DNA of 64,000 bases from Phellopilus nigrolimitatus (lineage: Eukaryota; Basidiomycota; Agaricomycetes; Hymenochaetales; Hymenochaetaceae), in the NCBI GenBank assembly GCA_021029095.1, contig JAJOHG010000113.1, positions 23,006 to 87,005 on the forward strand, written 5' to 3'. Of this stretch, positions 54,337-64,000 are shown piece after piece (position 1 is the stretch's first letter; every line of letters begins with the position of its first letter). A model generated the notes under the pieces. It worked only from the letters and a program-made list of their open reading frames with translations, made no database searches and had not been told where the DNA came from. The translations under genes and the position numbers were made by a program.

Positions 54337-56751
54337 TCAGAAGTCCCAAAGTGTTCCCTGCAAGTCAAGGACAAATTAGAATGAGCCATGACAGCAAAAA
54401 GACATGATTGCGAAAGGAACTTACAAAGGCCGGGATGCCTTCGGTCGTGCAACCCTCCATGATCTCCTGGTTGCCCTGGTAGTTGCTCGTGATAAACACG
54501 ACTTCCGCCTTGAACGAGTGGTATGCTTCCCGTACGAGCTGCATAACGTCGGGACGGCCGCCACGCTGCTTTGAGTCCCAAAGGCATAGACGCTCCGGTT
54601 CAATATGTTTATGAATCAGGCCACTGATCGTCGGTCCAAATGTCTTCTCCTGGTCGCTCCCGATCCAGATGAGGAACCAGTTCGGGGATTGGATGCATGT
54701 GGATAGTGCCGCGCCGAGTCCCGTGCCCGTGCACACGCGCACACCGCGCTTGTAGAGCTTCGATGTATTTGAGACACCTGCAAACTTGAGCTGACGCGTC
54801 CAGATGTGTGATGGCGGGTCGTTCACGAGACTCCGAGTGAAGTCACCTTGAACACCGCAGATAAGGTAGTGGTACTTCGCATGTGTACCTTCCGAGATGA
54901 TACCGAATGCGTGATACTACAATATACGTAAGTTTTTAGCCGAGTGGGAAACTAAGACTGGTTTATCTTACCTCCATAATGGAAGACCGACTAATGCGCG
55001 CAAGAAGGCCTTGTTGCATACCACGCTCGAAGCGGAGGACGGCGACCTTCGGTGATGGCTAACATGTTTCAGTTAGCACTTATTCCAAACTCGATGAGTA
55101 AAGGGTATGGGGATTCGAAAAATAGGTGCCAAGAGGAGCAGAGGAGAAACGTAAAGTATATTCTGTACGAAATTGAAGAAAAACATTACTCACGATCTCG
55201 ATGTCAACCTTGACCTCGCGGACAGTGAACCACGGTATGATAATGAAGACCGTCATGCCAAATACAAACCAAAAGTCCTGTTGGCGGATGACGTGGGAGC
55301 CGCTTGGATCCCATTTGTGCGATATCGGGTCGTAAATGTCACCTATAAGTTCCAAGTATCGGGAAAAGGAACCAGATGTGAGTAAAAAGAAAAGGCGATG
55401 AGAAACTGTGTAGTTGCGATCACTGCGCGGTGAAGAAAAGACTCACCGAGAACAACAAATACCCAAGTCCTATCGTGGGAAAAACGTATAGAGTCAGCGT
55501 CAGAGCCCTTACACAGCAATGGGCGGGCGGACAATGGGCGGTGTTATGGTGCAAGTGGGTGTAAAGACTTACGAGAGCAACCCGACCCTGTGAGGGGAAG
55601 CGCGCATCACAGGTAAGAAAATCATTTCTTGAACAGGAATAATCTTCGCGACTTACCAGCCTATGAAGCGATGGTGGCGCTCAAAGATGCTGTGAAGAAA
55701 CGCAGCAAAGTCAATACGTATGTTTCAAAGCGTGAGAGAGTTGGGAGATGAGAAATGGCACAGCCCGCTCAATTAAAACACGAGGCCTGCGCGCCGGCGC
55801 GACAGGGTTTGGCGCTCGCAGTGGTAAAAAATATGACGTAAAAGATGCAGATGACGAAATGCTGGCGTCGAAATCTGACTGATACTCACTTATGGTGCGT
55901 GTTGCGAACCCACGGGAATGCGCTCGCAATAGAGACGGCGATGAAGAAATTCGTCGTGACTCCAGTAATGAGAATCGCTTCGTGTGTGTTCTTGTGGTTA
56001 ATGAAGATCAAAACAACCCGGAAAAGAATCCATGCGCAGCCAGAAGTTGCACAACCACTGTGGATCCCACCAAGGTGCTGCAGAGCTGATGTGCATGCTA
56101 ATCTCCACCAGAGGGGGGTCCACTGAGTAGGAATGAGTAAACTAAGGCATTGTCTCAAGAAATCCAATCACCTTTGCGAAACAAGTGTTGACCACAAGGT
56201 ACAAGAAACGTCCGAAAAGCTCGTTACGGACGAGTATTGCGGTGAGGAGGTTGCCTAGGATGAATGCACCAGTATATTGCCTAGGGTAATGCCAGACGTT
56301 GATAGCTGCGAGGAGAAGGCCGATGGCGTTCAACGTAACGACAAATGTGAAGAATTTACTAATGAATTGTATCCACAAAATTAGCAGTGAAGGAAATGCG
56401 AGGATGAAGTGAGGCTTACCGGTAAGTGTTGTACCAGAGTTTGAAACGCACCCAGGGAGTTGCTCGCTTCCACTTAGCCTTAGGTGGCGCAGGCTTCTTC
56501 GTGCCCGGTGCTGCAACCTCTTTGACGACTGCAACGACCGAAGTTTTCTTCTCGTCTTTCTCGCCTGTGGATAGCTTTTCGACAGAAGGGAGGGAAGGCG
56601 GAGAAATGTTCTTCAAATCAGCGGCAGAGTTTATCCGGGTAGGTCCTTCAGACACTGCCGTCGGTGGAGGCGATGGCAGGTCGATGGTAAAGACATTCTC
56701 GGCGACGCCAAGTTCGGCATCATTGTGAGCTTGAGCAGCGTTGTCAGACAT
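54337..56751 (-). CDS. TmpA-like multi-pass membrane protein
   Basis: Starts MSDNAAQAHNDAELGVAENV, with a long polar N-terminus and a basic KKPAPPKAKWKRATPW run before the first helix (FFTFVVTLNAIGLLLAAINV). Next come FILGNLLTAILVRNELFGR, WTPLWWRLACTSALQHLGGI with HSGCATSGCAW (possible haem-ligand-like histidines), TNFFIAVSIASAFPWVRNTH, HNIFERHHRFIGW, FVFGMTVFIIIPWFTVREVK, FGIISEGTHAKYHYLICGVQ, RVCTGTGLGAALSTCIQSPN, VREAYHSFKAEVVFITSNYQ and the closing EGIPAF joined to GTLWDF. The order matches fungal TmpA (ferric-reductase-like, with an NAD(P)-binding-like C-terminal half). About 500 residues over a dozen exons. TmpA has been linked to asexual development in Aspergillus. The role in basidiomycetes is not established. 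Confidence 0.85.
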
Positions 56752-56759
56752 TGCGGCGT

Positions 56760-59700
56760 AAGAGCTTTTAACAGCAATGGACAGTGAAGCGAAGTCGGGG
56801 GAAAGAAGGGTCGACTCGGGGAGAGTTTATTAAGGCGAGAGATCGGAGAGCTGTTCTAGTTTAGGGAAGGAAGGAGAACGGAGTCGTGGGGTGTATCCGA
56901 GAGTAAACCGAAGTCCTTTAAATAAGGGCGAAAGGAGGCTCCGAGGTGTTCGCGAGGAGACATCGCATTATTTATGTATACGTACCCTGACGCGCCTTGA
57001 CCGTGACAGTACTAGCGGACACACGGAGCGCGTGGAAACGCGATCGCACATTCTCCCGTCTGAACGACAAGGCTGTGACACCAAGAATCGAGGATCCGTG
57101 TAAAATCAGAAGCAAGTATCTCGGTACCTTCAGGCGCAGTATTTCTGTTTCCTTTACTGTTAATGAAAAGAATTGAGTTTTCTCCTTCGGATTATCTGCC
57201 AGCTCATATCCATATTCTACCATTTCCAGCAGCATATTGAACCCGGAAGAGGTTTAAGAAACTAGCTGGTAACAGTTCCTCGCCGAGAAAGGTACACCGA
57301 GGCTGACGGCCGCTAGGACGCTCCGATAGTCTCGAGTGAGTTATGACAGACAAAGAACGTCCAAGCAAACTTGCGTGGGAACACCTCATCTCCCATTATG
57401 TAATCTACATCTACCATCCCTTTTTACTTTTTTCTGCATCCGTCGACATCTCCAACGTCGTAAAGCCCTTTGGACAGACGAAGATGTTTACAGGGAAAAT
57501 GTATTTCTGCAAGATGTCCACTTCTACGACTTTTGAAACGTGTACTTTTCGACTTACGCGAAGGTGCAGGCAGGTGTCATATCCCTGCGATTGTCGAGAA
57601 GAACCTGTGTCAAAAAGAATAGATCGTTGGGTCTTTACTCTCCGAAACACCGGTTTGTTCTCATCGCCTCACTCTGTGGAAACAAAACGGCGGTTTAGAT
57701 ACTAAACGCATCCAGAAGTCGGGATCGCAATCCGGCGACCCTTAGGCTCTATTAGATTAGAAAATATCGTCGGCTCTTCACGACACCGCCGACAGAGTGC
57801 ATTTTCTTAGTTGCCCCATCAAAAGGCAGCCTGAAACAGCCTTCTCCCCTGAGATTGATAGGTCTTGGCGACACATGCCGCAGAGCGCGCACCCACGTAC
57901 AGCGTGGCCTAGGCGCAAGTCTGTCCCGCTACGCTTCGGCACAGCCAGAATCTTTCGTCAAGTTTCTCGCGCACCCTTTCTGCATCATCAGCGCGCCCTG
58001 ACTCGAAGAGGAGTCGGTGCATCGCTAGGATCAAGTCGCGGTGAGAAGTGAATTAATTTATGAGATGCTGTGAACTCATTGGCCGGCCTTGCGACTCCGA
58101 TCCCGAACCACAGCCACGGTCCAACTCGCAACTTGAAGTTACTCCCAAACCGCGACCGCCTTCCCATTCTTTCACGCTCGACCGCCCTGAACGAGGAACT
58201 TGAGGGAGGAAGAGGTCGAAAGGATCAAATTCCTTTTATCTCCACTACGGTCGGAGCGGAGGTTACGTTTATTCATATCTCGCTGCTTCCAATTGACACG
58301 ATTGCTACAGGTGCAGCTTAAATTCTCAGGCACTAGGAATGAAGGCATCCCACAACACTGATCGGGGCCGTCGCCAGCACTTCGCAAAATTTGAAAGAAG
58401 CACGCCTGGAAGACTTGTTACTCTGTTAAGACAAAAGGTGAGGTTCTTTCAGACCTGTCAAACGCGTTCTTCTTCGTAACGACGTTAGACTTTACCTGTG
58501 ACTTTGTTTCTCAATAAGGGTCTGTCAGGACGCTCCCCACTGGCTAAATTTACCTCTGTTTAGATGTTTTTAGTACTGCCATAACTCCTTTCGTGCTCAC
58601 GACGTTTCTCATCTCTCGCAGGCGGGTGAGGCTCAAGTCCACAAGCATGGAAATGTCAACCTTGGGCTTCAGGCACTCCAGGAGCACCATTGATTCCTGA
58701 TTGCCCGTAACCATTTCGCGCCCCGTGTGCTCTTCCTGAAAATCTTCTCATGAAGCAAGCCTGTGCCGGCGCGCGCGGTGTATCCAAAACGTATGTGTTC
58801 GCACCATAATATCGCTATCGGGGAGATTCACTAATAGCGTGGAATATAATTTTGACTAAATCATCCGACACAACTTTCGTCTGAATCTTGTTTTAGCGAC
58901 TAGGTCATCGATGAGAGAAGAACAGAAGTACGGCTCGGATGGAACCGCACTTGCGATTTCTATCAACGTTTACATACTATCAAAAGCTGCATATTAGAGG
59001 AGTTCAATCTTAGTGAGGCAGAATTTCCTTCACACCGGTGAAGAGCTTGAATAACGAGTATTGCCGAACTTGCCAAGCTACTGTAGAGCTTGATATATTC
59101 GGGATATATGGGCTATCAAGACGCTATCACACAATCCGCAGGGTTGGAATTGAGATAGACTAGCTACTGCAGTCTTCCCATCGTATCGTATCGTCGCAGT
59201 CAGCCACCCATTCATTCGCACGGAGCGTGTAAAAGCGGGTTCCTTCGCCGGACTAATTTGACATTATAAAAACGCGTAATAAAGTGGCCACTGACACGGT
59301 ACGGGTACTAGTCCAAGATGCCGGATTGTGGTTCAAAGACGTCTATTCACTTATACGCAGATTAGTTAGCTCGCATCAAGTCCTCCGCGGTGTCGATTTG
59401 CAAATGTCCATCAGTTAACAGTCGAAGACGACAAAAGAAAAGAAAAAGGCTTACAGGCATTATCAGAACTCCGGAACCGCGTCTCTTCGCGCTCGGCGCT
59501 GAAATTTCCAGCGGGCCTTCTTTAGCTAGGCAAAGATGAAAAATCACATATACAGACCATTTGTTATCGTGGTCATGTATTCAGATAAGTCCATCGTTTA
59601 TTTCTGATCTTCTGATGTTTATTTACTGCAGACTTATGTGAAGCTACAGATGGATTCTGAGCGCTGAGTATCCAGCACTCGACCGAATTCAGGTGTCTAC

Positions 59701-61740
59701 TGTCCACGATCCCAACCTACACCATTCATTCGTGTCTCCGTTCCTGCTTCTGCCCGAGCGTGCAGCATACGGGCCTCGACGCTCACTCCTGCTTGTTTCT
59801 GGTTGAATGGAATGGAATGTTCAAATCTAATTTTGCTCATGCTTCCTGAGCTTTACTTGATTGGAAGTGTATAGAATTCTGTCAGCGGCTCCGATAGCTT
59901 TCATTCCATACCTACAATCTCGGCCCTGCATTTCCGCACTTCTTATCTTCCAATTTTTCGAGAATTTTGCTAATAATATGTATCTTCAACTCCATAGTGG
60001 GTTGTCAGAACTGACTGGGTGTGCTCGACGCTGATCATGCGCACCGCCAGCGTCGGGATTGCGCTTCGAAAAAATAGAAGACTAGGACATTCGATGCAGA
60101 AGATCTTATGTAAAATTGAGGATAGGGTCCGTTGTGAAAGTGGCACTGAACTCTCAAGGCGGATTTTTCAACGCATAAACTAGGTTGATGTTAAAGGCGG
60201 GAAAAAATCTATATAATCTTAAACATTGTGCACTCAGATGCACTGCCTTCTGGCTGTTAGCACCGATACCGATCTCGAGAGCGCGCTCATTTTGTGAGGC
60301 ATTTAGTCGGACGCATTCATCGCCCGCTCTGGAGCTTATGAATTTCCGACGGACGGAGCGGGCGGCAATCAGTCAATCTTGAATTCGATGGTGATAAGTG
60401 CTGCACGGCGGGCCCGGAATTAGCTGTCATCATGCCCTTTGCTTCTTAAGAAGCGACTACTGGCGGTTCACGCCCATGCTTCAGGAGCGTTTTTTTACGG
60501 CAAGACTTGTGGAAGTAAAGCGCGAAGATGCGGGCGCTCGGAATGTGCTTCCTCAAATTCCAGTAAGGACCGATAAGCACGCATCCAGGATCTTTCCGTT
60601 TCGCTAGGTGAGCTCTGAGAAGTATATGCTTATCCTAACTAAATCCTAGCGGCAAGTCAAGATCACATTGTAGTAAGTTGTGCATGGAGTCCCTTCAATA
60701 CGAAGTTAAGCTAGTGGCGAGAGTATCTCACATACGTGCCAGCGAGGTACTTATGAAGTGTACAAGATGCTTTGGTGCGCTCGTGAAGCTGACATTGACT
60801 CCAGTCCCTGGAAAGACGCTTAATCTTTGATTATCTGGACGCCTATAAGCTAGATTCCATGAGCTCGTGTTGATTGCAGCGAAAGATAAGCCTCCGCGCT
60901 CATCAATCGATGTTAGCCTTTCTTCGTTCAGCCACAATGAGCGCTTCATGCGACTTGCTAGACAGCGGATGGTATCAAAGCGTTGCTTCGCACTTACAGT
61001 GGTATACGGTCAGTGGAATATGGGATTACCTATTCACACTTCTAGCTATCGATTATCCGCTGCTCGTATGGATGCCGCGGAGCGGGAGATCGACTCTCCG
61101 ATTCGTTGCAATTTGCGGCCTCTAGCCCTGGATAGGCACTGTGGTGGAACAAGAACGTCAGAAGTTAGAAGCTGCAGTACGATAAAAAAAGTGTGGATCT
61201 GCAAGGACCCTTCTCAGACACACGGAGATTCATATGCCCATCTGGTTAAATCTCGGACTTCAGATAAGGTGTCAACGCAGCTCCGGGCTTTGTCAGCGTC
61301 GGGGAAGCATTCAACTTCATCAAATGATGGTCGCTGCGACTGATCGTATGACATCTGTTTGCGGAAGCTTGAAGCCATTATGTGTCCAGTTTCTAAGACG
61401 GCAAGATACTGACTAGCCACATCCATGTTCAATAGGTTCAAAGAATACAGATCAGTTGGCTATCTAGAAAAAGCGCTCAGTGAACTATAAAGACCTGAAA
61501 TTTGATGAGCCCGCCGTATTCTCCATTCACATTTTCTTGATAGAACCTGAGAAACCCACTTTCAGATTGGTCTCCTGGCCCTCCGCAATGAAAAGGGTCT
61601 GTCGCGCCACAAATACTACCTCGAAAAGGATAGTGCCCTTCCAGAAGCGGACTTCTACCATGACGTCAGACATGATTTGCTCCGAGTCCAGCTGGCTCTC
61701 GCACTCAGTGCTCTTCAATTAGCCACCACCACTGCAGATA
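56760..61740. other. About 5 kb without a supported gene
   Basis: Many short frames on both strands but no chain of exons. The most protein-like pieces are on the minus strand between 61441 and 60230: SQRPSFDEVECFPDADKARS (61441-61214), KRSLWLNEERLTSIDERGGL (60949-60728), LIGPYWNLRKHIPSARIFAL (near 60550) and RRKFISSRAGDECVRLNASQ (near 60340). These could be remains of one old gene, but stops separate them and no family is recognised. The part at 57000-57700 also has short protein-like pieces on both strands. Confidence 0.4.
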
Positions 61741-61750
61741 ATCGCAGAAA

Positions 61751-62226
61751 ATGTCGAACATTCAAGTAAGTGAATAAGCATAATACCGTGAATAATCTTG
61801 CTGAAATTGTGAGTAGGAAGGCGACAGGGTCAAATACGCGCCATTCCATCGCGTCGGCGAGTTCCTTGAAGCTCATTCTAAATAAACTGACGGCTCATAA
61901 TTATCCTTTCCATCAATAGCTGACCCCAAAAATGCAAAAGGCCAGTCGACAGGCGAGGTAAAGCAGGTGAACGACAGGCCGACAAAGGACAACCCGGAGG
62001 TACGATTTCGAAAAAAAAACGCTTGTTACATATACTCCAGCGAGACGGTCCAAATGCTCATGCTCGGTGCTTTTCACAGCATAAAACATATATCATTGAG
62101 AATGACAATACTGGGAAAGAATCGACTTACGGGGTACGATTTTCTTTCTATTATGTTTAACTAGTCATTTACAAGTTCCGACTTGCACTGCAGGACCGAT
62201 ACATTACGGAGAAGCTTGAGGAATAG
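61751..62226 (+). CDS. DUF2945 (TUDOR-like) small protein, first tandem copy
   Basis: Five exons: 61751-61765 (MSNIQ), 61817-61856, 61920-61999, 62080-62133 and 62194-62226. The product is about 73 residues: EGDRVKYAPFHRV, ADPKNAKGQSTGEVKQVNDR, HKTYIIENDNTGKESTYG and DRYITEKLEE. Layout and motifs match DUF2945, a small beta-barrel found in fungi and bacteria. The second exon can join the third only through a GC-AG intron (donor GCGAGT at 61857-61862), while the neighbour copy has GTAAGT at the same point. Exon 2 is 40 bases in both. The start follows AGAAA and gives the same M-S-x-I-Q as the second copy. Confidence 0.75.
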
Positions 62227-62491
62227 CTCGTTAGAACTCGGAGCCATACGAAGTGAAGCACTACATACACGTGGAACTCCACGAAAGATTTGAACTTACA
62301 CTGTGTTTATGAAAATAGTGTTATATGTATCACAACTAAATTCCCATCGCATTGTACATGAATGTTACATTCCCCAAAAAGGGAAATGACTTTCCAAAAG
62401 CAGATTTCCTCATTATTATGACGTCTATGACGTCACCTATGATTTGCCTCAGGTCTTCAGAGTTGCTCGCCCTCATTTTGTTCTTCAACTT

Positions 62492-62519
62492 CCACCACCA
62501 CCACCACCACCACCACCAC
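62492..62519 (+). repeat. (CCA)n microsatellite
   Basis: Nine CCA units just upstream of the second DUF2945 gene (ATG at 62534), in its probable leader. Confidence 0.9.
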
Positions 62520-62533
62520 AATTAACCACATAG

Positions 62534-62992
62534 AATGTCAGAAATTCAGGTGGGTGATCAAAAAGCATCTAAATTGTAGGTATGATAACTTTGTTCGTAT
62601 GCACAGGAAGGAACCGAAGTCAAATATGCACCTTACCACCAGGCTCGTAAGTTGTTAAACAGGGATTATAATTTATGTTCTGCGCCTGAATCACTCTGTT
62701 TCTCAAGCTGACCCCAAGAACGCGAAGAGCCAGGCGACGGGTGAGGTAACCCATGTTAACGAGAAGCCAAAGAAGGATGATCCAGAGGTAAGTTAGTCTT
62801 GTCCCAATGACTTGACCCTAGCGTTTACGCTCGCTCTACATTTATAGCATAAAACATACACAATACTGAATGACAATACTGGGAAAGAGACAACGTATGG
62901 GGTACGTGTCCTTCGATTTTGTAGCACGTTTTCTACGAACTTACCACAATAATTTGCAGAAGCGAAGCATTACGGAGATTTTTGATGAATAG
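62534..62992 (+). CDS. DUF2945 (TUDOR-like) small protein, second tandem copy
   Basis: Five exons. 62534-62548 gives MSEIQ and 62607-62646 gives EGTEVKYAPYHQA with a GTAAGT donor. The exon from 62708 gives PDPKNAKSQATGEVTHVNEK with PKKDDPE. The next gives HKTYTILNDNTGKETTYG, and the last KRSITEIFDE with the stop at 62990-62992. About 73 residues. The D-N-T-G-K-E-T-x-Y block is the family signature. It is a tandem duplicate of the gene at 61751, with all intron positions kept. The role is unknown. The family name in databases refers to a hypervirulence-associated protein of a plant-pathogenic fungus, which says nothing about its function here. Confidence 0.8.
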
Positions 62993-63039
62993 CTAACAGA
63001 TGTAACGAAATACATTCATCATGCTCCGAAATTCTGTAG

Positions 63040-64000
63040 TTTGTACGAGAGGCTGTCGTGTTTAATCGGTTCTTCATTCAGTATACGCCCTGCACGGCTC
63101 GTACACGAAGTCGCCTGAAATATGCGGGGCGCCGTCGAGTTTCTCCCGTTCCCAGTCGAATACATACCCACTAGTGTTCTATGGCGATGCCCAAAAATCG
63201 CCCGGTTTAGAGATCGGTTCCCTGTTCGAATAGACAGAAATTTGAGGTGCTCACACCAGTAAAAACCTCCGCTCACTTCCCTCGCCGCACCGTACCCGAC
63301 GATCGTCCAATAAGGCTCCGATACAGACCGCGCGATTGACGATTCCGTGTATGAGAATGAGTACGTCGACGCGTTGACAGCCTGCACGCGGAGCAAAAGG
63401 CTGCCAGTATTATTCGGAAGCGGGAAGAGTCCGGGCTGCGAGTTACGCGTCCTCCAAGCCGTCCGCAGTTGCGTTTCGCGTCGATTGTGCGCAGGCGGAT
63501 GTACTTCTGAAGCGCGCTGCCGTCCGCCAACCTTGCGGACGAATTTACATAAGTGTTGTTTAGTAGCACGACTCCCAAATCGAAGTGCTGATTGCGCTGT
63601 ATGAAGAGCGTCATGCCCGCCTCTTCACCTTCCACCTCGGGTGCAAATCCATCTTGACGCTCGCACTAAACTCCAGTGCATCTTGTCGCCGTGCGATGAA
63701 CGTACTCGTTCCCACTCCTTCGGTGCCGGTGATGTTTCCGCAGAGCCAAGGATCTGCAGCGTGTTCGGATGCCCATCTGGAGAGACCGTGAAGCGCGAAA
63801 AGTCCGGGTAACGATAGTATACAAGCTGGCGCGGGAGTGTCGAGCCTTGGGAGAAAGCCACACTTTGGGAGTGCCCGACGAGCGGGTCTGGGTAGGGGAG
63901 ACGGTAGGCTATAAATGACATTTCAGAAACTCAATTCAGGACTCGGAGACTGCATCGACACACTGATTTTAGGCGGAAGGGGCCCCACCATGTCGATATG
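63040..64000 (-). pseudogene. GH43-like glycosidase C-terminal domain, frameshifted, runs off the window
   Basis: Minus-strand blocks in order from the right: RLPYPDPLVGHSQSVAFSQG, LVYYRYPDFSRFTVSPDGHP with NTLQIL, TSTFIARRQDALEFSASVKM, EAGMTLFIQRNQHFDLGVVL, LRVQAVNASTYSFSYTESSI and VGMYSTGNGRNST. The order and spacing fit the beta-sandwich (GH43_C2) that follows the catalytic propeller in family 43 enzymes. The blocks lie in different frames with no intron between them: changes occur near 63730, 63657 (one T short in GATTTGCAC), 63500-63430 and 63265 (one T too many before ACTGG). The catalytic domain would lie beyond position 64000. Either a decayed gene or poor base calling at this spot. 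Confidence 0.55.

Noticed and set aside
62336..62521. Open frame with a run of tryptophans
   Set aside because: Translation of the (CCA)n microsatellite on the opposite strand.
1..64000. tRNA, rRNA, CRISPR arrays, bacterial operons, Shine-Dalgarno sites or terminators
   Set aside because: None seen. No B-box with matching A-box and fold, no evenly spaced repeats, and the gene structure is plainly eukaryotic.
1..64000. Retrotransposon genes (gag-pol, reverse transcriptase, integrase)
   Set aside because: No YXDD-type or DDE-type blocks were found in any frame, so the R1 repeats cannot be assigned to LTR elements on coding grounds.

Overview
The window reads as nuclear DNA of a filamentous basidiomycete, most likely an Agaricomycete. 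Almost every gene is cut by many 45-80 base introns with GT/AG borders. The protein families fit that group: Agaricomycete-type orphan kinases, a DUF6533 seven-helix protein, a GT69/CAP59-type mannosyltransferase, a TmpA-like membrane protein and an Old Yellow Enzyme. The order within the class cannot be fixed from what is seen. Exon joins were worked out by eye, so internal boundaries are approximate unless stated.

Layout. Positions 1-6.7 kb hold a protein kinase (+), a 1.3 kb segment bounded by long inverted repeats, and a membrane protein with repeated KTSNA-type blocks (-). Positions 7-46 kb are a repeat-rich accessory region. It holds five or six paralogous genes for small basic/acidic nuclear-looking proteins. 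Four show a SAP-like helix-turn-helix split by an intron at the same place, and five carry the same upstream motif. Around and between them lie copies of a dispersed repeat (called R1 here), an inverted duplication of a two-gene cassette, a hAT-like element with perfect 8-base target-site duplications, and broken gene fragments. Ordinary genes sit among them: a second kinase (-), an MFS transporter (-), an alpha/beta hydrolase (+), a DUF6533 protein (+), an Old Yellow Enzyme (+), and a CAP59-like mannosyltransferase that is now a pseudogene (-).

Positions 48-57 kb are a conserved, repeat-free block: a secreted serine carboxypeptidase (+), an oligoribonuclease (-) and a TmpA-like membrane protein (-). 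Positions 57-61.7 kb hold no gene that can be supported. Positions 61.7-63 kb hold two tandem DUF2945 (TUDOR-like) small genes, one of which needs a GC-AG intron. The window ends in a frameshifted C-terminal piece of a GH43-like glycosidase (-).

The most unusual content is the SAP-like family with its common promoter block and its companion repeats. It looks either like the cargo of an undescribed mobile unit or like a locally expanding, rapidly diverging family of DNA-binding proteins. The housekeeping-type genes show no functional clustering with one another.
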